Shown: positions 23,238 to 35,500, counted from the stretch's first letter. The stretch: DNA of 64,000 bases from Perognathus longimembris pacificus (GCF_023159225.1 NC_063171.1:4073501-4137500); one strand, 5' to 3'. Notes: generated by a model from the sequence alone, not told the origin. Numbers and translations are program-made.

Positions 23238-23882
23238 ACTGTGGAGGGGTGTCAGATTGACTCCAGCTCAGATTAGAGCAGAAGCCAACTCCAACTTCAC
23301 TAAGATCTCCCCCACCCTATCCAGGGAAGCTCCCTTTTATTATGATAAGTTATGTAAATTGACCACCTGAGGCCTGGGAAGTTCAAGGGAACCTGTGCCC
23401 GCCAATGGGTAGGCATATCCACCTGACATCAAATGCATGTGCCCTCCAGAGTGGGCATATCCCCCTGATGTCAAATCTATGCGCCAATTCTAACTAGAAT
23501 GATAGGTTGGTCCAAACAGATACTATGAGACAGACTGTAACTCTATTGGCCACCTGCGTGCGGCCTAGCATACTCTGTAAGTGCTGTATCCTCATTGGCC
23601 ACCTGTGTGTGGCAAGTTTGACTGTGATGTTTGCCTTATAACCAGGCTGGAAGGCCACACATGCAGGTGGTTCCAGCTCCCGAGTCTGGGCCCCAATCCT
23701 GCACAAGTGGTCAGCAGTTTCGGCTCCCGAGTCTGGGCTGCAACCAAGGCCGGTCAGTTCACTGTTTGTTCACTTTTTACTTCCCCAATAAATCCATCTT
23801 TTTATCATCTTGTAGCTGGAGACTGTGTGGTGGACTCTTGGGAGAACCAGGAATCCCCTCCCTTGAGGGGGACCCCATTTCA
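23238..23882 (+). mobile_element. Retroviral solo LTR (gammaretrovirus/ERV1-like)
   Basis: About 645 bp starting tgtggaggggtgtcagattg and ending ggggaccccatttca. U3 holds three short direct duplications: GGCATATCC...CTGA...TCAAAT (23412-23442 and 23454-23485), CATTGGCCACCTG-type units with inverted CCAAT (about 23543-23564 and 23591-23613), and CTCCCGAGTCTGGGC (23677-23691 and 23724-23738). A TATA-like CCTTATAA lies at 23634 and AATAAA at 23787-23792, giving U3-R-U5 order on the plus strand. No primer-binding site or coding region follows. No convincing target duplication at these ends, so the 5' boundary may be off. Confidence 0.7.
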
Positions 23883-24306
23883 TTGTAGCGAATCCCCACT
23901 TGACTTCAGTGGGCATGGTTAATTAAACAGCAAACTTTTTTCTCTTAATTTACTTGGTTTCTAGGTTTGATTGGCTTAGGAGACCATACAAGTTGGAATT
24001 GTAGGGCTTCTGCACTGGGGATTCTGTTTTTATGATGCAGATGACTTATGGAAAAGCTGAAAGGGACAGAGCAAATAACCCATACACTACTCACAGTTCT
24101 TAAAAGTATATCAGTGAATCATTTCATTCATAGTATCAGCACACAGCAAATGGCTTATGGCTTGAGGTCATGCTATTTGATATGCATTGGTTTTAAGGCT
24201 CCTGTTTGACCAGTCATTTAAGCTGCAGCTTGAAAAATAGAGTCAGTCTTTTGAAATGATGAAAACTGTAACTTGCCATCACAAGAGAGGAAGTGTGAAG
24301 CTAGTG

Positions 24307-24342
<36 letters not shown>

Positions 24343-24892
24343 CAATGATGCTTCTAATACTTTTTCTATGCTTATTAGCTATGACATATTGCTTATGCTA
24401 ACTTTTATTTCCTAAGCTGAACAATCAAAATTACATATAAACCATTGTAATTTTTGTAGGCTGGAAATGAGATCCGTGTATGATAGTGTAACCATTCAGG
24501 AAGTGTAAGCATCTCTCTGCATTTTTGTCAACTCAGAGTGAAAAGAACACAAACACGAAAGTTTTATTCGGGGGAGGGACTAAAGTAAAAAAATTTAGCC
24601 TTTGTAAGGGGTGTGAGATCTCTACAGTCCTAAATCAAGGTGTGGTTTAACAGATTCATTGCTAGGCAGTTTATTGAGAGTGGGGCTGGCCTTTGGTCTG
24701 CATGACATCCGATCTCTCTGCCATGCTAGCTGTGCAGTCCTGTCTCATGTGACTTCACATGAAACATATGTCTAGGGCTTCCTGGCAACACTGAAAAATT
24801 GACCCAGGCACATGAGGTGATGAATGCCTGTCATCTATAGCCATAAAGTCAACTGAAGTTGAGTGAAAGTAGTTGAAGGTTTGTTTATTTAA
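23883..24892. other. Unannotated stretch with (GAT)n
   Basis: Contains a (GAT)12 trinucleotide array at 24306-24343. Nothing else recognised. Confidence 0.6.
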
Positions 24893-24893
24893 T

Positions 24894-24944
<51 letters not shown>

Positions 24945-25143
24945 TGGGGCTGGGGCTTGAACTCAGGGCCTGGGTTTCTTAGCATCTTTCTCAAGGCTGG
25001 CACTCTACCACTTCTAACATTTTTGTGGTTAATCGGAGGTAAGACTCTCAGAGAAATTTCTGACCTGGCCAACTTTGAACAGCTTTGATCCTTGAATCTC
25101 AGCTTTCTGAATAGCTAGGATTACAGACATGAGCCACCAGTGG
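24893..25143 (-). mobile_element. B1-like + Geo SINE with (CA)n tail
   Basis: A (GT)n array at 24893-24941 (the (CA)n tail on the minus strand) is followed by a reversed Geo module (ggggcttgaactcagggcct, CAAGGCTGGCACTCTACCAC), linker TGGTTAATCGGAGGTAAGAC and B1 half (CTTTGATCCTTGAATCTCAG, GATTACAGACATGAGCCACC). Confidence 0.8.
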
Positions 25144-25145
25144 TT

Positions 25146-25329
25146 ACCTTCCTTCCTTCCTTCCTTCCTTCCTTCCTTCCTTCCTTCCTTCCTTCCTTCC
25201 TTCCTTCCTTCCTCCCTCCCTCCCTCCCTCCCTGCCTCCTTCCCTCCCTTCCTTCCTTCCTTCTTTCCTTCCTTCCTTCCTTCCTTCCTTCCTTCCTTTC
25301 CTTTCTTTCTTTCTTTCTTCTTTCTTTCT

Positions 25330-25386
<57 letters not shown>

Positions 25387-25470
25387 ATTCATCCACAATA
25401 TTGGACTGATCCCAGCGCCTCTAGCTGGTTAAGCAAGTGCTCTACCATTTGAGCCACACCTCTAGTCCTC
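25146..25470 (-). mobile_element. IDL monomer with long (AAGG/AAAG)n tail
   Basis: 25393-25468 is a reversed IDL monomer (gactgatcccagcgcctcta, AAGCAAGTGCTCTACCATTT, GAGCCACACCTCTAGTCC). Its tail region (25146-25392 on plus) is 240 bp of (CCTT)n, (CCCT)n, (CCTT)n and then (CTTT)n. Open frames of about 90-120 codons through it are repeat artefacts. The array also abuts the 5' end of the preceding SINE. Confidence 0.8.
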
Positions 25471-25520
25471 AGAATATATTTAAAATACAATTGACTTTCA
25501 CTTGTTGAGCAAGTGTGAAG

Positions 25521-27473
25521 AATAGCCTGGGGGACAGCTACATTCCTCACCAAAATAGAGAAAACAACCTATAAATTCACATGGAACAACAAAAGACCTA
25601 GAATAGCCAAAGCAATTCTGGGCAAAAGAAGCAGTGCAGGAGGTATCACAATACCAGACTTTAAGCTTTATTATAGAGCCATCATAACAAAAACAGGCTG
25701 ATATTGGCATAAAAACAGACCTGAAGATCAATGGAATAGGATAGAAGACCCAGAAATAAATCCACATACTTACAGTCAGCTGATATTTGACAAAGGGGCT
25801 AAAAACATAGAATAAAAAAAAACATAGCATCTTCAACTACTGGTGCTGGGAAAACCGGGCAGCCACATGTAGAAAACTCAAAGTGTACCCTAGCCTATCA
25901 CTGTGCACCAAGATAAACTCAAAATGGATTAAAGACGTCAACATCAGACCTGAAACCCTGAAACTACTGAAAGACAGAGTAGGAGGGACACTAGAACTTA
26001 TAGGCATAGGCAAGAACTTCCTGAATAGAGTCCCAGGGGCACAACAGATAAGGGAAAGACTCGACAAATGTGACTACTACAAAATAAAAAGTTTCTGCAC
26101 AGCTAAAGATATAGCCACTAAACTAGAAAGACAGACAACCATATGGGAAAAGATTTTCACCAGCAAAGCAACAGACAAAGGCCTAATATCCATTATCTAC
26201 AGAGAACTCAAGAAACGAACCCCCTCCAAACCCAGTAAACCAATTATTAAATGGGCAAGGGAGCTAAAGAGAGACTTCACAGGAGAAGAAATAAAAATGG
26301 CAAAGAAACATGAGGAAATGTTCAACATCCCTGGGAGTAAAGGAAATGCAAATAAAAACAACCCTGAGATACCACCTCACTCCAATTAGAATGGCCTATA
26401 CTCTGTACTCAGGCAACAATAAATGCTGGAGGGGATGTGGGGAAATAGGAACCCTTCTCCACTGTTGGTGGGAGTGTAAACTAGTACAACCACTCTGGAG
26501 AACAGTATGGAAGTTCCTCAAAAAACTCAGCATAGACATACCCTATGACCCAGCCATACCACTCCTAGGCATCTATCCTGAACAACAGGATCCAGGATAC
26601 TACAAAGAGGCCTGTACATGGATGTTTATTGATGCACAATTCACAATAGCCCAAATATGGAAACAACCTAGATACTCCACTACAGATGAATGGATCAAAA
26701 AAATGTGGTAGACAATGGAATTCTACATAGCAATTAGAGATGATAAAATAATGGCATTTGAAGGGAAATGGTCAGATCTTAAACAAATAGTGTTGAGCAA
26801 GGCAAGCTTAGAATACAGGGAAAAAAGGTGCATGGTCTCCCTGATATGTGGTTGTTGGAGGGAGGAGAACAGTAGAGATTGTGTCTGTAAAATAACAAAC
26901 TTCTTTTCAAATGGTATTTCCACATGTTTTGGTCAGCAACTTTACATTATGTCTCTAAAAACAAACAATTGCTAAATAAACATAAAAGGTCTAGGATAGA
27001 CCTATCAGAGGATCACAATAGCTCAACAGCTATGTACATATGATTATATAAGATGAGGCTAAGAAAAATGAACTCCAAGAGATGAAAACAGGAGGCTTTT
27101 ATTGTTGTTGTTATGTTTGAAGTACTAGGTGAATTTCTTTAGGCATACCCCCTGTGGTCACTGTATATGATTTTGGTAGACTGGGTATTGTATATATGCT
27201 TATCTGAACTAGGGAAGGGAAAGAAAAATGAGGGAGAGTGTAACAAATATGACAAGAAATGTACTCACTACCTTATTATGTAACTGTTAGTAACCCCTCT
27301 GTACATCTCCTTGTCAATAAAATTTAATAAAAAATAAAAAAGCAAAAAAAAAAAAGAATGGAAAAATTCCTTTCTCTGTTTTATACCATTGTGACTCTGA
27401 TGTTTAATCCCATGATATATTGTTTGCAAAACAAAGATGTGATGGTAGCATTGAGAAAAAATAGCCTGGGGGA
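25521..27473 (+). mobile_element. 5'-truncated L1 with 3' transduction and 14-bp target duplication
   Basis: AATAGCCTGGGGGA occurs at 25521-25534 and again at 27460-27473. Between them lie an ORF2 C-terminal remnant (from about 25540), a 3'UTR, and a first A-rich tail ending at 27355. Then come 99 bp unrelated to L1 (27356-27454) and a second short A-tract (27455-27460) directly before the right repeat. This is the layout of an L1 that carried 3' flanking sequence from its source locus. No canonical AATAAA is visible near the second A-tract. Confidence 0.85.
25540..26975 (+). pseudogene. L1 ORF2 C-terminal remnant, frameshifted
   Basis: Collinear with the 16.7-kb remnant but broken: separate frames cover 25883-26389, 26310-26711 and 26715-26975. 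The usual Met-Trp-Tyr-Ile-Tyr-Thr segment is shortened to Met-Trp followed by TAG at 26709, apparently by a small deletion. The Cys-rich C-x3-C-x7-H-x4-C motif (CWRGC ... H ... C) survives near 26421-26475. Older or faster decayed than the 16.7-kb copy. Confidence 0.9.
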
Positions 27474-28935
27474 TAAATGTATAAGTTTCAAAATAAACAT
27501 TTAGGAAATGTACTTGCTTTAGTTTTCTGACTAAATAAATAGCTCATTTTACGTATAAATTTATTGAATAAACTTTAAAGGAAATTTGTAGTTCTCTTTA
27601 ACATTAGATGGTTCTGATGTCATGACATACCAGTGCTCAGATACATCGGTATCATTTTTGCAAACTGGGCATTAAAATTTGAGAGAACATGCTTCAGGAA
27701 CTTTCCATTTCTTAATTTACTATAAGATACTGCCTGACAAAAAGCACTTGTTTATATCAGCTGTCACCTTTAGTTGTAATTATCACTGAACACAACAAAC
27801 TGTCTGGAAAGATAATGAGAATTGCTTGGCCTAGTTCACAGAAAAGCATACAGACTGCAGGTTTGATCTCTTAGCTTCATGACAGGAAAACCCTGATTTC
27901 TCTATCCCCACCTGTAGACTCCTACCTTATGTTGGTGGCCCATTCTCAAGTTAGGTCTGCCTTGTGGAATAGGGTTGTATAGATTCTTCCGAAGTTAACA
28001 CCTCTTCATATGGACAACAAGTAGGTCTACTTCCCAGATGTCCCAGTTCCAAAGTCCAAAACTGAGCCTCAGCCCTCATGAGCCCATCTGTGTCACATCC
28101 CCACCCCTGGACCAATGACACAGAGGACTAAGAGTTAGAAGCACTCATTTAATTAGTTCTCACAAATAAAGCTGAGGGTGTGGTAAGTCCCTGGTGAGCC
28201 ACAAAGATAAGGCATTTATATTAGGTTGGAAAAGAGAAGAAGGAAGGAGGAAAGAAAGAAAACAACAAATATCCACTACAGCGATTACCTCAAGACTCTT
28301 ACAATCTATAAAGGCCAGTAAAAGAAAAAGCAGTAACATCAGACTACTTTTTTGTTTTGCAAATGAATAGTTCTTCGTATTTTTCTGTCTAGAAGAGGCT
28401 CTTTGGGTTTCAGCATCACCGTCATTCACATGGGATCTGAGGAGAATACCCTCTGGATCTTTCCTTTTTCTACTGAACTCCTTGAAGGTTGTCTAGGGAA
28501 GAGTGGGTTCTGACTAACTGAATGACTGCCCAATCAGCCATCTGCCTGAGGATGCAGGGAAGTAGTCAGTCAGTCATATCTTAATGTATTAACATATCAT
28601 CTGAATGCTAATTTAGTCACCACACAGAGGGGTATGTTATTTATACACAATAAATAATAATATCACCATCCATGTTTTTATCTTTTATACCTTATAAACA
28701 ATCTTATTTCATCCTTAAGTGTTTTTAGAAAATAATTCGGATGACTTATTCACTTGAAAAAATCCTTGCATGAATACACTCAATTGCTACTCTCGAAACA
28801 CAGCTGATATTCTAGTAGCAGAATGATACCAGAATGCATTGTTGCTATAGCCTGATCCTTCTTGATCCTTCCACACCCAAAAGGAAGAAATGTGTACCCA
28901 AAGGTAGACAGTGTTTTATATACTTTAATTATAAT
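27474..28935. other. Unannotated stretch
   Basis: Nothing recognised. Confidence 0.4.
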
Positions 28936-28939
28936 TTTT

Positions 28940-28995
28940 GGTTTTGTCCATACTAGGCAAGATTTCTACCACTGAACAACCTACGAGCCCATGGA
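28940..28995 (-). mobile_element. ID-like SINE fragment
   Basis: ggcaagatttctaccactga and acaacctacgagccca as read on plus look like a reversed ID monomer; only about 55 bp. Confidence 0.4.
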
Positions 28996-29079
28996 TTGTA
29001 TTTTGTTATTTAAATGATTTGTACTGTTGATATTCAATTATGGATTCTAAGTTGTAAAAAATTAAAGGTTGACAGTATC

Positions 29080-29565
29080 ATCTGCTTCTCTGTGGCTCAA
29101 GCCTATAACCACAGCTACTTTAGAGGCTGAGAATGGAAACATTAAAGTTTGAGACCAGTCTGGACAAAACAGTTCACAAGACCCTCTTCTCAATCCAGAG
29201 CTGAGTGTAGAGCAGGTGCTTCTCTTTCCAAACTATGTGGGAGGCTGGTGGCTCATGTCTCATCCTACCTATTCAGGCAGCTGAGATCAGAAGTGCTTTG
29301 ATCAAAACCAAATTGAGCAAAATGTTTGTAAAATCCCATCTCAATCAATAAAAAGCTGGGCATAGTCCCCCCCACCCCTGTGATTCTAAATAATGAATAG
29401 AAGGATCATAATCCAGGAGAGGCTAGGCAAAACCATGAGCCCTTACCTGAAAACAAAACAACAGGAACACAACTGTAGCAGGAGGGCTGGAGATGTAGCT
29501 CAACAAGCACAAAACCTTGGAGGGAAATCCCAGTACTGCCCCCAAAGGTGGCAGATAATTGGAGA
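29080..29565 (+). mobile_element. Composite B1-B1-ID SINE cluster
   Basis: Units in order: a B1-like unit (tgtggctcaagcctataacc, GAGACCAGTCTGG, 29090-29215), a second (ggctggtggctcatgtctca, CTATTCAGGCAGCTGAGATC, 29240-29345), GATTCTAAATAATGAATAG / CCAGGAGAGGCTAGGCAAAA resembling another B1 segment, then an ID monomer (ggagggctggagatgtagct ... CAGTACTGCC, 29480-29550). The B1-B1-ID order matches the 22.2-kb composite in opposite orientation. Confidence 0.6.
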
Positions 29566-30335
29566 CTAACCTGCTTACACTACTCATACAGAGGTGAGGA
29601 AAGCAAGTGGCAACATTCAAAATCAGATCCTCACTTAGAAGCTGTCTGTAGACAAGCAGGTTGCTGCTGAGCTGCAAAGTTGCAGTGATTACAGAGTCCT
29701 TAGGGATGTTGTGGGAAAATAACTTAATGCATGTGAGGAGTCTAGCAGGACACTTGGCACAGAAGCAGATGCCACTGACATATTTGCTATTGTTGTGATA
29801 TCATCTGATCCCACAATGTTTTTCTTGAGATATTCTTCTTTGATTTTAGGAGGAATGCATACCACAACTCTTTCAAACTTGCATCGTGTTTGCTTCAAAA
29901 TAATATGAACCATGTGATTATTTATACCTTTTGGCATAGTTGTGTCACTTATTCTGTTCCATGTTAATTCCACCTAATAGGGTCTACACAGCTTTTAGGC
30001 ACAATGAGCATTTGCTTGCGAAGCTTAGGAGAGTGATTCAGGTCAGCTGGGGTCTCTGGAATGAGGACTGAAAAGCTGCCAAGTCTTTGCTTAACTTTCA
30101 GCATTGGAGACAGGAGAGATTTAGACCACCTAAAAAAATGCTGCGCCTAAAACCAAAGAAGCAAATAATTTTTAGTTAGATGACATGAGATCTGCAAACC
30201 CAGGTAAAGGATATGATCGCTTTAGTGTGGAGCATGCTGACTAATATGAATGGACTCATAGTACTCTCTGTGTGTATAGCCACTAATCTTTTGCTCAACT
30301 AATGACATCATTTGGCTCCTCAAGAAGATATTTGA
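29566..30335. other. Unannotated stretch
   Basis: Nothing recognised. A minus-strand open frame of 94 codons at 29689-29973 lacks support. Confidence 0.4.
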
Positions 30336-30339
30336 AATC

Positions 30340-30688
30340 CCTTGGTATTTTATTTCCACACAGCTCGTCCTATCAATCTTTCACATAATCCGATCTAGGG
30401 ATGGTGAAGGGCAGCCTGAGCTGTCCATCAAGGGTGGAGGGCCGAGGGACCAATCCTAAGAGGCAGCCTAATTCTATGTCACAGCCCACAGGACCACCTC
30501 CGGGTTCATCACCAGGCGCCATCTTAGCCACACATGGTCCCAAGGCTGGGAGGCGGGGCCAGCTAGAACCGCCTTTCCCGGTTCCAGCGTAATAGCCACA
30601 CGTAGCCCCAAGGACGGGGAAAACAGGCGGGGCCAACTAATTGCCTCTTAATAATGCAAAGCATCTGGGCGGGCGGGCATGCCCCACA
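30340..30688 (-). mobile_element. GC-rich LTR-like block, boundaries uncertain
   Basis: An isolated CpG- and GC-rich segment in AT-rich surroundings. Read on the minus strand it starts TGTGGGGC at 30688, contains a diverged tandem duplication (30526-30566 and 30594-30640 on plus, each AGCCACAC...CCCAAGG...GGCGGGGCCA), has an AAGATGGCGCC (YY1-like) motif near 30518-30528 and an AATAAA near 30349-30354. The order enhancer repeats then polyadenylation signal fits a class II-like solo LTR. No target duplication found. A small CpG-rich promoter is the alternative. Confidence 0.5.
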
Positions 30689-31289
30689 GTCTTAGGGCAG
30701 GAGAACACCACTGTCATCTCCATTTGTACTCGAGGAAGTGCAAAGAGGAGGACAGCAGCCCATGTCAGCCTGGGCATAAAATGAGACTGTATATCCAAAA
30801 TGACCCACATATACAGGGCTCACAGAGTCATTTAAATGATAAAACACATACCTAGCACGCACGAGTACCTCAATCTGCAGTATCACACAAAAAAGTACAA
30901 AATACGAATGAGTCCTATCTGGTTGAACTGTCCTTGGAAATTCTGTATGGTTATAGTCCTCCTTTCTAAGTGAACAACAACAAAGAAAGAAGATACAAAA
31001 CTGAGGGGGACACAGGCATTACTCAAGCTGCACAGCGAATTCTAAGTTCACAGCATACTATCCTGTACAAAAGCCAGAACAATTTTGCCATTTTTCAGAA
31101 TATTTTCTTGTATGACCTATTAAATTGCTATTTAGTATTTGGGATAAATAAATATAAATTGTGTGAGTTGTTAGTGAAAAATATGTTGGTTTGTTTTGCA
31201 GTGGAATCTTAAGTATTAAGCAGAATTTTGAAAGATGATAATTTAATGGCAGCTATAAGACAATGTCACAATTTGGTTAAGTAACAACA
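30689..31289. other. Unannotated stretch
   Basis: Nothing recognised. Confidence 0.4.
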
Positions 31290-31339
31290 TATATATGTAT
31301 ATATATGTATGTGTGTGTATATATATATATATATATATG
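31290..31339. repeat. (TA)n/(TATG)n tract
   Basis: Alternating TA with TG interruptions. Confidence 0.9.
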
Positions 31340-31704
31340 CTGTCACAGCAGATGTTTCTAAGATGCTGTCAAATATTAGAACATGTCACTTTCATCTAAA
31401 AGTGCATTTATTATTTTTTCCTAGAAAATTCTGCCATGTGTAATTATCCTTTATAGCAACTAATGGGATATTGACGGATACTGCCTTTAAATATTTGGAC
31501 TTACATAACATCCCTGAAGTCGTGAGTCCTATCTTACCCTGACTTCCATTTTGCTTCATTCCATTGCATTCCATTGCATTTCCGCTGCCACTACTGCCCA
31601 GACATCCCCTGAGACACCACAAGCTTGCTTAATTGATTAGAGGTTGTAGACAATCTTAGATAATGTGTTTCTAGTTGAGGATCAGGATCATCTTCCTGTT
31701 CCCT
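31340..31704. other. Unannotated stretch
   Basis: A short tandem of CATTCCATTG units is at 31556-31580; otherwise nothing. Confidence 0.4.
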
Positions 31705-31705
31705 G

Positions 31706-31744
<39 letters not shown>

Positions 31745-31946
31745 TTTTTTCTTTTTCTTTTTTTTTTGCCAGTCCTGGGGCTTGGACTCAGGGCCTGAGC
31801 ATTGTCCCTGGCTTTTTTTTTTTAAGGCTAGCACTCTGCCACTTGAGCCACAGCGCCACTTCTGGCTGTTTTCTGTATATGTATATACAAGGCCTCATGT
31901 ATATGAGACAAGCACTCTTTGCCACTAGACCATATCTCCAGTCCCC
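31705..31946 (-). mobile_element. IDL-Geo dimeric SINE with (CT)n(AT)n tail
   Basis: 31768-31946 is a reversed IDL-Geo: Geo end GCCAGTCCTGGGGCTTGGAC, GCTAGCACTCTGCCACTTGA, GCCACAGCGCCACTTCTGGC, then IDL half GGCCTCATGTATATGAGACA, TTGCCACTAGACCATATCTC. The segment between the halves is shortened at about 31878. The tail (31705-31767) is T-rich with (AT)n and (CT)n. Dimeric tRNA-Ala-derived SINE restricted to Geomyoidea, transcribed by RNA polymerase III and mobilised by L1. Confidence 0.85.
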
Positions 31947-32287
31947 TTGCTATAATTTTTGAATGCTGCCAAGGACTTAGGAATAAATGATTCACATTTA
32001 AAACCTTTTGGCTCAAGTGGTCACTCACTTGCTTCTGAAATGATGCCATGGGGGGCTCCGTAGCATCTACACAATCCCTGTACCTCTGAAACTGACTAGC
32101 TTGCATCCTGCAGGCAAGAAAACCTGAGACAATTCATGTTAGATTGTTAGCCATTGAAATTAGGGGGTCTAATGCTATACTATGATGGCCTCTCATTTGA
32201 CATTTACTGTCATGCTAAAGTATTAGATATGTCATCTACTCACAGTGATCTCAGAAAGAAGTGTGTAAGAAAATATATTTTTCCTGT
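31947..32287. other. Unannotated stretch
   Basis: Nothing recognised. Confidence 0.4.
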
Positions 32288-32508
32288 GGTTCTGGAGTTT
32301 GAATTCAGAGTCCTATACTTGCCTGGTTTGTTTTTTTGGCCAGCAATCTACCACTCAAGTCATGCCTTCAAGCCATCTTTTTGCTGGTCATTTTGGAGGT
32401 AGAATCTCACAGACTTTTCTGTCTGGCTATGAATCATTATCCTTGAAATCTCAGCTTCCTGAGTAGCTAGGATTAGAGGTGTAAGTCCCTGGTGCTTGGT
32501 GATTGGAA
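32288..32508 (-). mobile_element. B1-like + Geo chimeric SINE
   Basis: Reversed copy: TTCTGGAGTTTGAATTCAGA, ATCTACCACTCAAGTCATGC, TTTTGGAGGTAGAATCTCAC, GAAATCTCAGCTTCCTGAGT, GCTAGGATTAGAGGTGTAAG. Diverged. Confidence 0.75.
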
Positions 32509-35500
32509 GCATTTTTCTAATAATTTAGACAAATTATGTAAGATTTTTAGGTATTTGCATTTACTATGACAATTTTCCAAAATACGTCAGTCAAAGATCT
32601 TCCAAAATACAATACAAAATAATTACCTAATAATTTACATAATACATTACCGAGTTGCATAATTATTTATGTGATATTACAAGTCAAGTATTTAAAGGAG
32701 GTGATGGATTTTTTTATTTATACAGAGGATCTATGTAGATTCAAGTCATGTCTAGTTCTTTTGAATCCCCCTGCTCTGCATGGTACCAAAGCCTCTCCAA
32801 CTCTCCAAGCTCAAGGCTTCTGTTGCACAGGCTCATTTATTATTAACTGGAGGTTGTCAGAGCTTTGCCCGCTTTCCTTTATTTATCTCATCTTTATTAT
32901 CACGGCTTTAAAGAACCATGGTCTGATCAAGCCATCACAAAGAGTAGCATTTCCAGCACTCTCTGAAGACAATTTTCTTTGTTTCCTTTTCAGTGATCTG
33001 TTTCTCCCATCTATACTAGGAGTTTCACTGTTACCTACAAGGATCTGCCTGGTTTTATTTTTTGTTTGTTTGTTTTATATCTGTAGGACCAGGGAAGTCC
33101 ATAGCCCTTGCTTTACAAGTTGATTTTTGTTGATCAAATGTGTAAATGGATATTTATGGAGAATTTTCTTGAAGCTTTATGATCAATGACTAAAATGTAA
33201 CCTGAGATTCAGTGAGACAACAGGTGGCCTGTCTTCTCAGGAGCCCTTATGGAGTTTTGCCTTTACCTGGAGCAGTGGGAAGGAACAATATTAGAGCAGC
33301 CTTGCAAGGCCACTTACATACTCATCAAAAGAATGATATTGAACATATTTTTTTCTCAGAATGAATCTGTTCTCTTTAAGAAAACACACTGAAAAATATC
33401 CTCATAGTTCTCATAATATTATGGTTATTCTCAGAATATTATGATATTTTATATTCATAATATTCTCATAAGCTCTCCAACGCAGCTAGCTTTTCTTTCT
33501 CAACATTGAATCTCATGATTAATCCTGTTTCTCTTTTTCACTTGTTTGTTAGAAACTGAGAGCCACATTTATAGCTAACCTCTAATGGATAGACAGCATG
33601 CATTGTGTGTTTCTGTTTATTTGTGTTATTTTCCTTATGTGCTGTTCAATTTCCATTTCACTTCCTATCTGATTTTCCCTCTTCATTCTTTTGTATTTGC
33701 TTTATCAAATGCTATGATTCCTTGTAATCATGTTGTTTGAAGCATGCAAGGTGAAAATACATTTTAAAGTGAGATGATGTTGGAAAAGTCACTATGTTGT
33801 TTTTGGATCTTATGTGTTGAGAAAGGAGATAGAATTCTGAATGACATGGAGCCCTTGGGATATAGGCAGGTGTGCTGTAAAGATAAATTGGAAAACTTCC
33901 CCTTTTAGTGACTTGTTTTTTGGCCCAAGAATTTAAAATGTACCATATGCTTGGACAAAAATCTTCTTCCTAAGAAAAACATTAAAGTTACATTTTGGAC
34001 ATTCAAGGCGGTGAAAGAAAAATCCAGACTGCTTTGAAGGAGGAGCCTGCAGTGCAGAAGGATATAAACACAAGCCCACATACCAGATGTCTTTGCATAG
34101 CAATGTGAAAAAATACTCCCCTTTCTTTATTTACACTTTACAGCAAATATTTTGCAAAGAGAGAGCAAAGAATGTTGATGTTCCTCCAGTGGAGCTTCAA
34201 GCATAACAAGGTCCCAGGTTTCAGAATGTCAGAATTCCTTGTAGTATCCTTCAAAGCACTGTGTAGTGGTAAACATCTGGCATTCTCTTTGCTAGTGTTC
34301 AGAAATTATAATCACTAGGACCATAGCAGACAGAAGAAAAGTCTATGACATTGATCCATCTCTAGCTATTTTACTAGGTTGCAAGAATCTAGATGAAATG
34401 GTCATAATTTTTTTTTTAAACCAGGGCAAGGACACTCATACACAAGGTAACCACTTGTCCTGCCACATAAGAATTTTCTTCACATGGTATTTTTTTTAGA
34501 TCCTAGAACTAATTATCTTCTAATTTGGATATGTGGTTGATGGTAAGAAAATGCTTTGAGTGGAAGATACATTATTCAGAGAGCTAATGCACTTAACGCA
34601 ATTCTTTGAAAGTGACTGTTTGGATGTTGATAGAATCCTAAGTTCTTATTTCTTACTTTCATTAGTAAATCAAAGAAAAAGCCAGTAATCATACACTTAA
34701 TAAAACATCAAAGACAAACCCTGCTGGGAGTGGCTAAGATGCCAGTTCCATCATATCTGTCACAGGTTTGCTGCTTGGATAACGAACTCAGGCTGAAAGA
34801 GAGCAAAGGAAGGAGGGGACCCCATAAATCACTCCACAGCTCTTTGCTACAGCCTGCACACAGCAAGTCAGGAAGACGACTGTGCTCTGCACAAGCGCAC
34901 TACAGGGATATGGAAGATAAGATTAAATTACATTACAGACATTCATACTTGAAGTATTGCCTTTCTATTCCCACATCCAAAATTTAGGTCCTTTCATTCA
35001 ACAAAAGACCAAAGAGTAAAAAAAAAAAAAGTAAGGTGTAAGGATGTTGCAAATCAACTCATCAAACTGGAACCTTTGATTAAGAGATCAAAGACACTGA
35101 ACAATGAAAGGAGGTTTCTTCAGTCCAGAATATGAAAGATTAGAAGAGGCTCTAAGTCATACCACAGTTTTGTCACTGCCCAGTGGGTGAGAAGATAGCT
35201 ATAATCTTATCTTAAGAATAATGAAGGAATTGCTGGAGGCTGCCATCCTAACCTCCTGTAAAGACTACAGAAATAGGAAGCAGGACCAATAGAAGTCTTA
35301 TCTGAAGAACTGAAACCAGTGAAAACAACAAAAAGGAAAGGTTTTTGTTTTTTTTTTTTTTAGTTTGTTAGAACATTTGCTTTATACTCTTTCTGGGAGG
35401 GGTGAATAAGAACCATACAGCAAACTGAGATAGATTGAGCTTTTTCTGTTTTTTACTTTTTCAATATGTCTTTGAAAATATTTATTCTTTGAGACAACAT

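Noticed and set aside
25029..25452. Four overlapping frames of 84-119 codons
   Set aside because: Artefacts of the pyrimidine tetranucleotide array in the IDL tail.
30373..30636. 87- and 63-codon frames in the GC-rich block
   Set aside because: Explained by local GC richness and tandem units of an LTR-like segment; no domain.
32671..33123. 150-codon plus-strand open frame
   Set aside because: Begins in AT-rich unique DNA and shows no recognisable domain; a frame of this length can occur by chance in 64 kb.
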